A DNA stretch of 64,000 nucleotides from CAWCUK01 sp963798775 (GCA_963798775.1 CAWCUK010000001.1:806001-870000), one strand, 5' to 3'. Shown: positions 18,932 through 28,899, counted from the first letter of the stretch. The notes: a model not told the origin generated them from the sequence alone. Translations and numbers: made by a program.

Positions 18932-18945
18932 ATCATCATCCTTTT
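18919..18945 (+). terminator. Hairpin spanning the mrp stop codon
   Basis: GGATGATGA-GTAAA-TCATCATCC followed by TTTT. The stem is nine perfect base pairs, and the TAA stop codon (18929-18931) sits inside the 5-base loop. It lies between mrp and the NifU-like gene, so it may attenuate read-through to the latter. Confidence 0.7.
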
Positions 18946-18969
18946 AATTTTTATTAAAGATTTTAAGTA

Positions 18970-19197
18970 ATGAAAGAACAAGTTTTAAAAGCTCTCGATT
19001 CTATTAGGCCTTATCTGCAAGCTGACAGCGGCGATGTTGAATTAATAGAAGTAACGGAAGACGGAATAGTAAAAGTAAAATTAACCGGCGCATGCCAAAT
19101 TTGTCCTATGTCCGTTATGACTTTAAGAGCCGGAATTGAAAGATCTATTCTTCGTGAAGTTCCGGGTGTAAGAAGAGTTGAAGCGGTTAATTCTTAA
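18970..19197 (+). CDS. NifU C-terminal-domain protein (Nfu-type)
   Basis: 75 residues covering a single Nfu domain: VLKALDSIRPYLQADSGDVE, VKLTGACQICPMSVMTL with the CxxC that holds a 4Fe-4S cluster, and the C-terminal GIERSILREVPGVRRVEAV. Domain-only Nfu proteins donate Fe-S clusters to apo-proteins. It lies 38 bases after mrp, past the terminator-like hairpin. Confidence 0.93.
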   Translation: MKEQVLKALDSIRPYLQADSGDVELIEVTEDGIVKVKLTGACQICPMSVMTLRAGIERSILREVPGVRRVEAVNS

Positions 19198-19275
19198 ATA
19201 TTTTTATTGTTAAATATTTTCCTTTTGCATATCATATCCTAACGGTTAAAATAATTTATTAAAGGAATTTTTTTA

Positions 19276-20328
19276 ATGACTGAAGAAGCGCTGAAAAAAT
19301 TAGGCAAATTTTTACTTTATACTATTTTAATTTTTCTGCTTCTTTATGTTGCATATTTATTATCGGATCTTCTATTAATTCTAGCGATATCAATTCTGCT
19401 TTCTTTAATCTTTCAGCCTTTTGTGCTTTTACTTCAAAAAAGCGGCTTTAATCGATTTACTTCAACATTCACTGTTTTTATTTCGGTAGGACTTCTATTT
19501 TTTCTGTTTTTATCATTATTTATTCCCACGCTGCTTGTACAGATGAACCAGTTAATTGAAACTTTTCGCGGTTATTCACTTCATGACCAAGTAATAAGCG
19601 TTGAAAAAGAGATTTATACTTATCTCCCGTTTTTTAATCCCGGCCAATTAACACAAAAAGTTGAGGATTTTATTAATCTTCAATTAGTTCATTCTTTTGA
19701 TAGAATAACAACTTTACTTTCCAGTATAGTTTCCGTTATAGCCATCCTAATCATTGTCCCGTTTATTACTTTTTTCCTGTTAAAAGACAACAGATTTATA
19801 ATTAGAGGTGTGTTAAAAGCGGTCCCAAATAAATATTTTGAAATGTCTTATTTTATTTTTAAAAAAGTAAATATGCAGTTAGGAAGATACGTTAGAGCCT
19901 GGATTTTCGATGCCGCTTTCGTGGGTTTATGCCTTGGAATAGGACTTTATATTATAGGGATTAAAAATGCTCTCCCGCTCGGTGTTATTGCGGCTCTCGG
20001 CCATTTAATTCCTTACTTCGGTCCGCTTATCGGAGGAATTCCGGCAATTATTATTTCTATTATTCAGTACGGGGATCTTTCGCATGTTCCGTTTATAGTT
20101 ATATTAATTTTAGGAATTTATACTTTAGATAATGGTTTTGTACAGCCTTATGTGTTTTCTAAAAGTGTGGATATGCACCCTCTTATGATTATTATTCTTT
20201 TGCTTATCGGAGGAAGTTTATTCGGTATTTTTGGAATGCTGCTTGCAATCCCGGTTTCTACAGTAGTTAAAACCGCGGCCAAAGAAATTTATTACGGATT
20301 TAAGAATTATAAAATTGCTAAACTTTAG
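19276..20328 (+). CDS. AI-2E family (PerM/TqsA-like) membrane transporter
   Basis: 350 residues with about eight transmembrane helices: three near the N-terminus, a soluble/amphipathic region (residues ~95-150), then a C-terminal bundle containing LGVIAALGHLIPYFGPLIGG and LAIPVSTVVKTAAKEIYYG, both AI-2E family signatures. Members export AI-2 or other small molecules, or act as Na+/H+ antiporters, so the substrate cannot be assigned. It converges with the MoxR gene, whose stop lies 7 bases away. Confidence 0.88.
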   Translation: MTEEALKKLGKFLLYTILIFLLLYVAYLLSDLLLILAISILLSLIFQPFVLLLQKSGFNRFTSTFTVFISVGLLFFLFLSLFIPTLLVQMNQLIETFRGYSLHDQVISVEKEIYTYLPFFNPGQLTQKVEDFINLQLVHSFDRITTLLSSIVSVIAILIIVPFITFFLLKDNRFIIRGVLKAVPNKYFEMSYFIFKKVNMQLGRYVRAWIFDAAFVGLCLGIGLYIIGIKNALPLGVIAALGHLIPYFGPLIGGIPAIIISIIQYGDLSHVPFIVILILGIYTLDNGFVQPYVFSKSVDMHPLMIIILLLIGGSLFGIFGMLLAIPVSTVVKTAAKEIYYGFKNYKIAKL

Positions 20329-20334
20329 TTTTAA

Positions 20335-21333
20335 TTAAACTTCTTTTTTTAATCTTTCAATTACTTCAACAGTTGTAATCCCTTCGGCTTCGGCACTAAA
20401 ATTTGTAATAATTCTATGTCTTAAAACCGGCAGCATGGCAAATTTTACATCATCAATATTAGGTGTAAATCTTCCTTGCATAATTGATTTTGTTTTTGCA
20501 GCAAGAATTAAATATTGAGATGCTCTGGGACCGGCGCCCCAATTTATCCACTGTTTAATATACTCCGGTGAGCTAATGTTAGAAGGACGAGTGCTATTTG
20601 CTGCTTTCACCGCAAACTCAATTACATTATCGGCTACGGGTACTTTTCTAACTAAATTCTGAAATGAAATTATTTCTTCGGCGGTTACCGTTTTAGAAAG
20701 TTGGGGAATATATTCACTTGTTGTTGATTGAACTATTTTTCTTTCTTCTTCAAAAGATGGATACTCAAGCCATAAATTGAACATAAACCTATCAAGCTGA
20801 GCCTCAGGAAGCGGATATGTGCCCTCCTGTTCAATTGGATTTTGTGTGGCCAATACAAAAAACGGTTCATTTAAAGTATAAGTTACTCCGGCATTTGTAA
20901 CTTTATGTTCTTGCATTGCTTCTAGTAAAGCTGCCTGAGTTTTAGGTGGTGTTCGATTTATTTCATCGGCAAGAATTACGTTAGCGAAAATTGGTCCGGG
21001 AATAAATTTGAAATTTCGTTTCTTGTTTACCGGGTCTTCTTCAATTATTTCTGTTCCGGTTATATCGCTGGGCATCAAATCGGGAGTAAATTGAATTCTG
21101 CTGAATTTTAAGTCCAGCACCTCTGCGAGAGTTTTAATAAGAAGAGTTTTTGCTAATCCGGGTACTCCTACCAAAAGGCAATGACCCTTTGATAACAGAG
21201 AAATTAATAATTGATCTATAATTTCTTCCTGACCAATTATTACCTTGCCGATTTCCGCTTTTATATCTTTTATTTTTGAATTTAGTTTTTCAACCAATTC
21301 TACATCGGCACTAGAAGCTTCTGAATTTTTCAA
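20335..21333 (-). CDS. MoxR family AAA+ ATPase
   Basis: 332 residues. Walker A is GVPGLAKTLLIKTLAE, Walker B is VILADEINRTPPKTQAALLEAM, and sensor 1 is VLATQNPIEQEGTYPLPEAQ. MoxR ATPases act as chaperones in metal-enzyme or surface-protein maturation, normally with DUF58/VWA partners. Here no partner is downstream; instead it ends a minus-strand run of three periplasmic peptidyl-prolyl isomerases (gap to the SurA-like gene about 33 bases), so an envelope quality-control context is likely. Confidence 0.93.
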   Translation of the reverse strand: MKNSEASSADVELVEKLNSKIKDIKAEIGKVIIGQEEIIDQLLISLLSKGHCLLVGVPGLAKTLLIKTLAEVLDLKFSRIQFTPDLMPSDITGTEIIEEDPVNKKRNFKFIPGPIFANVILADEINRTPPKTQAALLEAMQEHKVTNAGVTYTLNEPFFVLATQNPIEQEGTYPLPEAQLDRFMFNLWLEYPSFEEERKIVQSTTSEYIPQLSKTVTAEEIISFQNLVRKVPVADNVIEFAVKAANSTRPSNISSPEYIKQWINWGAGPRASQYLILAAKTKSIMQGRFTPNIDDVKFAMLPVLRHRIITNFSAEAEGITTVEVIERLKKEV

Positions 21334-21366
21334 ATTACTTTTCCAGTTTATTATAATTTATTTCGG

Positions 21367-22635
21367 TTAAATTCTAACTTCCCAATAAATTTTATTTTTT
21401 AATTCTTTAATCCAATCCTGGTACTGCTGCTGCTGTTTGTATTGATCCGCGAGAGTTTTTACTTCAGCATAATCTGATTTTAAACTTGCTGAATGCTGTG
21501 GAGTTCTTTTTTCAAGATAAACAATATGATATCCGTACGCGGCTCCGAATTCTATTCTTCTGGGGAAACTTATTTCGCCTTCTTTTAATTTAGTTACAAC
21601 ATCAAGAAGATTTTTATCTAATTGATTCATATAAAAAGTTCCCAATTCGCCGCCGAAAACCGAAGTCTGTGCGTCTTGGCTATATTTTTTCGCGTATTCA
21701 GCAAAAGTTCCCTCGCCTTTAACAATACTGTCTCTTACATCAGTTAAAAATTGAATAGTTTTTAAATCAGCTTGTTCATCATTTTTAATTTTAATTAAAA
21801 TATGGCGAGTATGAATTGTTTCGCCTCTTTTTTCGAGCATTTGAATAATATGAAAACCTACGGGCGATTCTACAACTCCTGAAATTTCATTCGGCTGAAG
21901 CGCGAAGGCCGCGGCTTCAAATTGAGGATAGAAAACACCTTTTTTAACAAAACCTAAATCGCCGCCGTGCACAGCGCTTCCGGGATCTTCAGAATATTTT
22001 TTTGCCATCTCCGCAAAATCGGCGCCGTTTTTTATTGAATCTAAAATGGCCTGAGCTCTAGCACGTGCTTGATCTTTAACTTCATTCGAAGCTTGTGGAT
22101 TTCTAAATATATGAGCGATTTGAACCTTCTCCGGAATAACTCCTAAACTGTCTTTAAATTTATCGAAGAATTCTTCTACTTCTCTTCTTGTTGCTTCAAC
22201 TGTTCCGAATTTTTTTTCCTTTAGTTTTTGAATCATCAGATTTTTACGAACATCATCCCTAAGTTCTCTTTTCATTTTATCAATACTCATTCCGTAAACT
22301 TGTTCTAAGCGCTGCGCGGTACCAAAACGTTGTTTTAAAGATTCAATTTGATAATCTAAACGGCTGGCAACTTCTTCATCGGTTACTTCAATCGAATCAA
22401 AATTAGCTTCTGCGTAAACTAATTTTTCTTCAATCATTGCATTAAGAATTTGTTTTTTAAGTTCGGCAGAATTCGGATCTACTTTTCTTTCAGCCGCCAC
22501 TAAATTAACTTGATAATCTAATTCACTTTTTAAAATTATTTCATTATCAACCACCGCTACAATTTTATCCAGCACTTGCTGGGGGAAAGCCGCACAAGCT
22601 ATAAATAAAAAGAACAATACTACTTTAAATTTCAT
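21367..22635 (-). CDS. SurA-like periplasmic peptidyl-prolyl isomerase
   Basis: 422 residues. The signal peptide (MKFKVVLFFLFIACAAFPQQ) is followed by a SurA N-terminal chaperone region (VLDKIVAVVDNEIILKSELDYQ). Two parvulin domains come next: one at about 170-270 (VQIAHIFRNPQA, GGDLGFVKKGVFYPQFEAAA, VGFHIIQ) and one at about 275-385 (IHTRHILIKI, GGELGTFYMNQLDKNLLDVV, YGYHIVYLEKR). Such proteins fold outer-membrane beta-barrels. It is third in an operon-like run with two other PPIase-family genes upstream. Confidence 0.92.
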   Translation of the reverse strand: MKFKVVLFFLFIACAAFPQQVLDKIVAVVDNEIILKSELDYQVNLVAAERKVDPNSAELKKQILNAMIEEKLVYAEANFDSIEVTDEEVASRLDYQIESLKQRFGTAQRLEQVYGMSIDKMKRELRDDVRKNLMIQKLKEKKFGTVEATRREVEEFFDKFKDSLGVIPEKVQIAHIFRNPQASNEVKDQARARAQAILDSIKNGADFAEMAKKYSEDPGSAVHGGDLGFVKKGVFYPQFEAAAFALQPNEISGVVESPVGFHIIQMLEKRGETIHTRHILIKIKNDEQADLKTIQFLTDVRDSIVKGEGTFAEYAKKYSQDAQTSVFGGELGTFYMNQLDKNLLDVVTKLKEGEISFPRRIEFGAAYGYHIVYLEKRTPQHSASLKSDYAEVKTLADQYKQQQQYQDWIKELKNKIYWEVRI

Positions 22636-22642
22636 TTGACAC

Positions 22643-23476
22643 CTAATTTTTAACTTCTATTTCGTTATTTGAGTATAAATCTTTTAGATAAGATTTGATA
22701 AAATTTTCTTTATTTTCCGCTGTAAATCTGCTTTTTACTGTCCCTTTTATAACTTCGAACGGAGGAATTGTTCCTTTATCAAATTTATTAATTAATTGGA
22801 CTATAATATAATTGTCTAAGCTGTCACTAATTATTATACTTATTTCCTGCGGATATAATTCTTTCACAATTCTTAATAATGTAACCGGATGAATTTCGTA
22901 TTCGTAATAAAGCTTACTGCTTTCTTCCCTAATTATCGATGAATCAACTTTAAAAGCGTTTAAGGCTTTATTCCAATTACTTTCCAAAACGGTATTTCTA
23001 AATTGAACCGCTTTATCCTCATCATTAAATGTAATTTGATTTATTAGATAAGCATCGTAGAAGAGTTTAAAATTCTCTTTGTTCTTCTGGTAATATTCTT
23101 CTATCTCTTTCGGTTCAAAATTCTTATTTTGATTTTCATAAATTTTATTAACTAATAAAGCGGCGGCAAGTTCTTTTTTAGAATTTTCAATTATTTCCTT
23201 AAAAAAAGTTTCATCAACAATCCCTTCTTTTATTGCCTGCTGATAAAGTATTTCTCTGTCTATCCAGTTTCTGATCAATTCACTTTTGTAAAGATTTTTC
23301 GCGGAACCGGAATCGGCAATTGTGGTTAATTCCTTTTTAGTAAGATAAGCGTCGTTTACTTTTGCAATATAATCACTGCCCGGCTTCTCTTTACCGCAGC
23401 TTTGTATAAAAGCTGCGGTAATAAGAATAATTAATATTTTGTTATTGGTTTTTATAAGCTTCAGATAATTCATCAT
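22643..23476 (-). CDS. PpiD/SurA-like lipoprotein without a clear parvulin domain
   Basis: 277 residues with a lipobox at AAFIQSCGKEK (Cys about residue 27), so probably lipid-anchored. After it, YIAKVNDAYLTKKELTTIAD mirrors the SurA N-terminal region, and a long helical part (residues ~60-150) follows. The C-terminal half has no GGDLG or YGYHI parvulin signatures, so it may be a chaperone that has lost isomerase activity. Its start overlaps the end of the upstream PPIase gene by about 35 bases, so they are translationally coupled. Confidence 0.7.
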   Translation of the reverse strand: MMNYLKLIKTNNKILIILITAAFIQSCGKEKPGSDYIAKVNDAYLTKKELTTIADSGSAKNLYKSELIRNWIDREILYQQAIKEGIVDETFFKEIIENSKKELAAALLVNKIYENQNKNFEPKEIEEYYQKNKENFKLFYDAYLINQITFNDEDKAVQFRNTVLESNWNKALNAFKVDSSIIREESSKLYYEYEIHPVTLLRIVKELYPQEISIIISDSLDNYIIVQLINKFDKGTIPPFEVIKGTVKSRFTAENKENFIKSYLKDLYSNNEIEVKN

Positions 23477-25411
23477 AAAAAATTTCCGGCTGATATCTTT
23501 CTACCAGTCTGTTCAAGTAAGCCTTTTCTAATCTTTTACTTTCTGCTTCTTGATATGCACCGGCAACTTCAGGTTTTGCTTCTTCATAAGTTTTAATATG
23601 AGAGGGATCCTTTGCGATTAAAAGTACTATTGAATATCCGCCCGCATTTTTAATCGGTTCAGAGAAATCTCCGGTCGCTTTTAATTTGTTCGCTTCAACC
23701 GCTAATTGTGTTCCTTTAGCGTCCTGAAATCCAAAATTACCTAAACGCTGTCTGTAACCGGGCCGTTCTGTGTATTTCGCGGCCAATGAATCAAAATTTT
23801 CACCTTGTTTTAATAAATCGTAATAATGGTTTATTAATGAATCATTCTTAGAATAAATCTCGCTGAAATTTACTCTATCCGGCCAAACATAATTTTGTTT
23901 TGTTGAATCGTAGAAAGTTTCCAATTTTGAACTATCTACATTTACTTTATTCCAAACTTCTTCTTCCTGAAGTTTAAAGATATAAATTCCATTTCTATAA
24001 TCTTTCATTAAAGACGCGAATTCCGGATTAGTTTGATCTAAATTCATCGCTGCTTCATCTAAAAGAAGATTGCCGGCAACTTTATTTACGGCTTCTCTTA
24101 ATGTTTCGGGTTCTAATTTTTTATTTGAAAATTCAGGCTCGTTCTGTATTTTCTGTAACAGATCACCGGCTGTTTCACTTTTTCCCGCATAAGAGAAAAT
24201 TTCTTTATCTCTCATTTCATCCATTTTTTTATATTCATCGCCGACTTTAACATCATGATTGTTATCGGTAATAAAATTAAAAGTATTCTGGTTTAATTTG
24301 AAATTATATTTTTTCCCCAGACTATCAATTAATGCATTATATGTATCTTGAAATCTAGTCTTCTGAAAAATTTTCTTTAATTCTTCTTTTTCTTCATCGA
24401 AAGAAGCACCGGGTTTTTCATCGGTTAATTTAATTATATGATAACCATATTGAGTTTTAATTATATCCGAAACCTCTCCTTTTTTAAGATTGAAAGCGGC
24501 TTCGTCAAATTCTTTTACCATCATTCTTCTGCTGAAAAATCCTAAATCTCCGCCTTTTTCTTTACTACCGGGATCATCGGAATATTTTTCCGCAAGTTCA
24601 GCAAAATCGGCTCCTTTTTTTAATGCTTCTTTTACTGAATCTATTTTAGCCTTTGCGGCCGCAGAATCAATGGTTCCGTCCGGTTTTCTGAAACTAGCTA
24701 AAATATGGCTTGCTCTAATTTGTGCAATTCTATCTCTTTTTTCGGTTACTTTAATAATATGATAACCAAATTTTGTCTTTACAACGTAAGGATAAACTTC
24801 ACCTACTTTAGTATTATATGCCGCATCTTCAAAACTAGGCGGAAGCATTCCGGCAGTAATGTAATAAATATCGCCGCCTATAGGTTTTGAGTATGTGTCC
24901 TGCGAATATTTTGAAACCATTTCTTCAAAACCGGCGCCATTTTTAATACTGTCTAGTATTGAATTAGCTCTTTGTTTAGCCAAAGAATCATTTCCTTCCG
25001 GGCGAATCATTAAATGGCTTACTCTTAATTCATACTTTCTTCTGTTAAAAAGTTCTTTAACACCGGGATCTACAATTTGTTTTTCCAGAATAAAAGTAAC
25101 TCCGACTTTTTCTTGATAATCATTCAATTCCTTTAACAGTTCAGGATTTGTATCATAGCCTCTAATTTCGGCATCTCTCAATTTCATTTTGAAATTAACA
25201 TACAAGTCAAGAAAGTTCTTCATTTTTGATAAACTATCTTTTTCGCTTGTTCAATGCCGCCTGCATTTTTAGCGTAAACATTTTCAAATTCTTTCATTTT
25301 TATTTTATTGTTTCCGTAGGTTGCCAGCACTATATCTGAATGTTCAGGTGCGCAGGAAACTAAAATAAACGCTAATGCTAAAGAAAAAAGTAGTGTTGCC
25401 CTCATTAACAT
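23442..25411 (-). CDS. Multi-parvulin peptidyl-prolyl isomerase lipoprotein, one frameshift
   Basis: The start is ATG 25411, preceded by AAGGAG. The N-terminal part (MLMRATLLFSLALAFILVSC) has a lipobox and then NKIKMKEFENVYAKN. The frame breaks near 25236-25242, where one base is missing in GCGAAAAAGATAG; adding it restores KKDSLSKMKNFLDLYVNFKMK and joins the 63-residue piece to the main 593-residue piece. Domains: parvulin 1 (VSHLMIRP, GGDIYYI, FGYHIIK), parvulin 2 (IRASHILASF, GGDLGFFSRRMM, YGYHIIK), and a third degenerate one near the C-terminus (LGNFGFQDAKGT, GGYSIVLL). About 655 residues when restored. It heads the run PPIase-lipoprotein-SurA-MoxR, probably for outer-membrane biogenesis. 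Confidence 0.88.
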
Positions 25412-25446
25412 TTTATTGGATCTCCTTAATTAAGATTTTATTAGAA

Positions 25447-25454
25447 CAAATTTA
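25447..25454 (-). promoter_or_regulatory. Possible -7 element of the PPIase operon
   Basis: TAAATTTG on the minus strand, 36 bases ahead of ATG 25411, fits the Bacteroidota -7 consensus TAnnTTTG. No clear -33 TTG is present at the right distance. Confidence 0.3.
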
Positions 25455-25589
25455 GCTGATAATTTTAGTTATTGAGTGTTTGAAAATCAAGGTAAATATG
25501 ATTTAATTATTGTTTCCGTTTCCCGGAAAAAATCTTCCGTTAGACTCAGAAGCTCTAAGGAATGTTCAATTTAATTAGAATAATAATTT

Positions 25590-27692
25590 TTATCTTACTC
25601 TGGTTCCGGTTTTTACAAGCTGATCAACGGCCAGAACATTTAATTTTCCCTCGGAATTTTCAACGGCCAGAACCATTCCTTCTGATTTCATCCCCATTAA
25701 TTTTGCGGGTTTTAGATTGGCCACAATAACTACTTTTTTATTTAATAAATCTGCGGGTTCATAACTTTTTGCTATTCCCGCTATTATTTGTCTCTCTTCA
25801 TCTTCCAGTTTTACCTTCAGCTTAAGCAGTTTTTCACTTTTTTCAATTTTTTCGGCTTCTATTACTTCTGCTATTTTTAGCTTGACTTTCATAAAGTCGT
25901 CTATCGAAATTGATTCATCTTTTTCCGAGACTTCTTTTTGTATCTTTTTAGATTCTTCTTTTTTCTCTTCGGCTGTTTCTGGTTTTCCTAATTTTTCCAT
26001 TTGTTTTTCTATTGCCTCATCCTCAATTTTAGGGAATAAAATTTCGGCTTTATTTAATTGATGTCCCTCGTCTAAATTACTCATTCCGCAGTTATCCCAG
26101 GCTACAGTTTCTGAATTCAGCATTTCAAACAACTGTTGCGATGAATCCGGAAGAACCGGAGAAGAAAGTTCAGCAAGAGTATAAATAGCTTGAAGACAAA
26201 TATTAAGAGTTGTACCGCATTTTTCTTTATCTGTTTTTATTAGTTTCCATGGTTCCGAATCATTAAAATATTTATTTCCGTCGCGGGCTAAATTCATTAT
26301 TTCTAAAACACCGTCTCTAATTTTATATGATTCAAATAATTTGGAAATTTTAAAGGGATATTCTGCTATTGAATTTATCATTTTTGAATCAATCGGCGCA
26401 AGTTCACCTCTTTTAGGAACTTTGCCTTCAAAATGTTTATGCACAAATGTAAAAGTTCTATTAATAAAATTACCCAAAATGTCGGCAAGTTCACTATTAT
26501 TTCTAAGCTGAAATTCCTTCCAATAAAAATCAGTATCTCGTGTCTCGGGAAGATTTGCGGCCAAAGTATAACGCAGCGGATCAGCGGGAAACATATTTAA
26601 GAAATCAATTACATCGATGCCCCAGTTGCGGCTTTTGGAAAATTTTTTCCCTTCGAAATTTAAAAATTCATTAGCGGGAACATTTTGGGGAAGAATAAAT
26701 TTTTCTTTCTCACCGTCATTCCAAGCCATTAACATTGCCGGAAAAATGATGCAATGAAAGACCACATTATCTTTGCCTATAAAAGCGACATATTTTGTTT
26801 TTTCATTTTGCCAAAACTTGCGCCATAATTCGCTGTCGCCGCGCAATCTAGATAATTCTTTGGAAGCGGAAATATATCCCAGCACAGCTTCAAACCAAAC
26901 GTAAATAACTTTTCCGGCAGCCGAATTAACGGGAACTTTTACGCCCCAATCCAAATCTCTTGTAACGGCTCTATCCTGAAGCCCATCTTTAAACCAACCA
27001 CGGCAGTATTGAAGTACGTTGTCTTTCCAGCCGAACTTTTCATTCATTTCAGCGACATATTTTTCTAATCTTTCCTGGTATTTACCTAAAGGGAAAAACC
27101 AATGCGAGGTTTCTTTTAGAACAGGAGTTTCGCCGCTTATTTTACTTTTAGGATTTTTTAATTCGCTCGGTTCATAAAGTGATCCGCATTTTTCACATTC
27201 ATCGCTTCTGGCTTCTTCATAACCACAAACCGGACAAGTTCCTTCCACATATCTATCAGGCAAAAACATTTTAACTTTTTCATCATAAAACTGCATCGAT
27301 TTCTTTTCGTTCAAAATTCCGCGGTTATAAAATTCGAGAAAAAATTCCTTCGCTGTTTCATGATGAATTGGCAGGCTGGTCCTTGAGTAAATATCGAAGC
27401 TCATTTCAAATTTTTCAAAAGCTTCTTTATTTATTTTATGGTATCTATCTATAATAACTTTAGGTTTAACACCTTCTTTATCGGCGCTAATTGTAATTGG
27501 AACGCCATGTTCATCTGAACCGCAGATAAAAATTATTTCACTTCCTTTTAGTCGTTTATATCGCACATAAATATCTGCGGGTAAATATGCTCCGCTTAAA
27601 TGTCCTAAATGGATTGGTCCATTTGCATAAGGTAATGCCGCCGTAACTATAATTTTTTCTCTTTGCACATTCCATCCGTAAATTTTTATCAA
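25590..27692 (-). CDS. metG: Methionyl-tRNA synthetase
   Basis: 700 residues. The HIGH-type motif is PIHLGHLSGA (about residue 26). The zinc knuckle CPVCGYEEARSDECEKCG is present, and the KMSKS motif appears as KKFSKSRNWG. The C-terminal ~110 residues are a tRNA-binding OB-fold (FMKVKLKIAEVIEAEK, LKPAKLMGMKSEGMVLAVEN) joined by a Lys/Glu-rich linker. This is the standard long bacterial MetRS that charges tRNA-Met. It stands alone, with a 474-base leader region upstream. Confidence 0.97.
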   Translation of the reverse strand: MIKIYGWNVQREKIIVTAALPYANGPIHLGHLSGAYLPADIYVRYKRLKGSEIIFICGSDEHGVPITISADKEGVKPKVIIDRYHKINKEAFEKFEMSFDIYSRTSLPIHHETAKEFFLEFYNRGILNEKKSMQFYDEKVKMFLPDRYVEGTCPVCGYEEARSDECEKCGSLYEPSELKNPKSKISGETPVLKETSHWFFPLGKYQERLEKYVAEMNEKFGWKDNVLQYCRGWFKDGLQDRAVTRDLDWGVKVPVNSAAGKVIYVWFEAVLGYISASKELSRLRGDSELWRKFWQNEKTKYVAFIGKDNVVFHCIIFPAMLMAWNDGEKEKFILPQNVPANEFLNFEGKKFSKSRNWGIDVIDFLNMFPADPLRYTLAANLPETRDTDFYWKEFQLRNNSELADILGNFINRTFTFVHKHFEGKVPKRGELAPIDSKMINSIAEYPFKISKLFESYKIRDGVLEIMNLARDGNKYFNDSEPWKLIKTDKEKCGTTLNICLQAIYTLAELSSPVLPDSSQQLFEMLNSETVAWDNCGMSNLDEGHQLNKAEILFPKIEDEAIEKQMEKLGKPETAEEKKEESKKIQKEVSEKDESISIDDFMKVKLKIAEVIEAEKIEKSEKLLKLKVKLEDEERQIIAGIAKSYEPADLLNKKVVIVANLKPAKLMGMKSEGMVLAVENSEGKLNVLAVDQLVKTGTRVR

Positions 27693-28166
27693 ATAGATGT
27701 TAAATATACGGATTTTTTTTGGAAAGAATTAAGCCGGTATAAAGGAGTTTGTTCAGTTACAAGTTTAAAATCGGGAAAAAAATGGGGCTGTTGTTTGTTG
27801 TTAATTAACGCATGGAAATTCAAAAATCTCTTCCTCAATAAAGAAGCTGCAAGCGTATCAGCAAACAACAACCCTTTTAATAACTGCTGGCAAAAAATAT
27901 ATTTCAACTGTTATGCCATAGTAGGAATGTTTAATTTTATTCGGTTTTGCTTCTAATTAAACCTTCTTTAAATTATTATCGTTTTATTTTTTAAAATATT
28001 TAGATCTAACCGTAAAATTTTTATAAAGTGATTATTTTCCTACTTTTTCAATTTACCGATAAATATCCGCACTTTACCGATTTCTTCTTTTAAACTCTTT
28101 TTTCAATTCTTATGTTTGAATTAAAAGAAAATTAAAACTGTTAAACCTATTTTACGCGGAGCATAT
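27693..28166. other. 474-base gap between metG and the LiaF-like gene
   Basis: These genes diverge, so both control regions lie here. No convincing gene is seen: the open frames on either strand have no recognisable motif or ribosome site. A long-range inverted repeat is visible, GGGCTGTTGTTTG (27785-27797) against CAAACAACAACCC (27861-27873), 13 pairs with one G-U in the RNA, which could form a leader structure for metG. A T-box or S-box could not be recognised. The right half is very A/T-rich. Confidence 0.5.
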
Positions 28167-28880
28167 ATGGATGCGAATACAAGAAATGTCGGCCCAAGAT
28201 TTTTCTTTGGAATTATCTTAATAGTGGTAGGAATTCTTTATTTCCTACAATCAACCGATTTAATTGATTACAGAGTTTCTCATATAATTTTTTCACTTCC
28301 TTTTTGGGCATTCCTTTTCGGGTGCCATTTACTTATGAATACCGGGAAAAAACTATTGGGAGCTATCTTCTTTTTCGGAGGCGGTATTTTTTTACTCGGA
28401 AGAATATTTCCTACTTTCCATGTAGACGGCGATGTTATTTTCCCGCTCATCATAATTACAATCGGTGTTTATATAATTTTTAAACATAGAAATTCAACAC
28501 AAACATTCTGGAAAAAAGAAAACATAAATATTGATCAAGATACTATTGATGATGTAGCTATTTTCGGCGGCGGAACAAAAGTTTTTAACTCCAATAACTT
28601 TAGAGGAGGTAATATTACAGCTATTTTCGGCGGTTCCGAAATTGATTTAAAAAGCTGCCAGTTAGCTGAAGGAACTAGTATTATTGAAGTTCTTACAATT
28701 TTCGGCGGAACTACTATTATTGTTCCGAGCGAGTGGAATATAAGATTAAATGTTACGCCTTTATTCGGTGGATTTTCTAATAAAGTAAGAAGAGACCCAA
28801 ATTTAGCTGTGGATTTGAATAGAACATTGGAAATTCGCGGAGTTGCTATTTTCGGCGGCGGCGAAATAAAATCATATTAA
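28167..28880 (+). CDS. LiaF-like membrane protein
   Basis: 237 residues. Residues 10-115 hold four short transmembrane helices (FFFGIILIVVGILYFL; FLFGCHLLMN; IFFFGGGIFLLG; VIFPLIIITIGVYIIF). The C-terminal ~110 residues repeat the phrase IFGGG/IFGGS/IFGGT (VAIFGGGTKVFNSNNFRGG, ITAIFGGSEIDL, VLTIFGGTTIIVPSEW), the beta-helix typical of the LiaF/DUF2154 C-terminal domain. In Firmicutes LiaF restrains a cell-envelope-stress kinase. It is followed after 19 bases by a LytS-type kinase and then a LytTR regulator, so a similar restraining role is likely. Confidence 0.82.
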   Translation: MDANTRNVGPRFFFGIILIVVGILYFLQSTDLIDYRVSHIIFSLPFWAFLFGCHLLMNTGKKLLGAIFFFGGGIFLLGRIFPTFHVDGDVIFPLIIITIGVYIIFKHRNSTQTFWKKENINIDQDTIDDVAIFGGGTKVFNSNNFRGGNITAIFGGSEIDLKSCQLAEGTSIIEVLTIFGGTTIIVPSEWNIRLNVTPLFGGFSNKVRRDPNLAVDLNRTLEIRGVAIFGGGEIKSY

Positions 28881-28899
28881 TAAAAAAGCATAATTACAA

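Noticed and set aside
27663..27956. Open frames of 72-97 residues on both strands upstream of metG
   Set aside because: Neither has a ribosome site, a recognisable motif or a convincing start; they overlap each other and the metG start.
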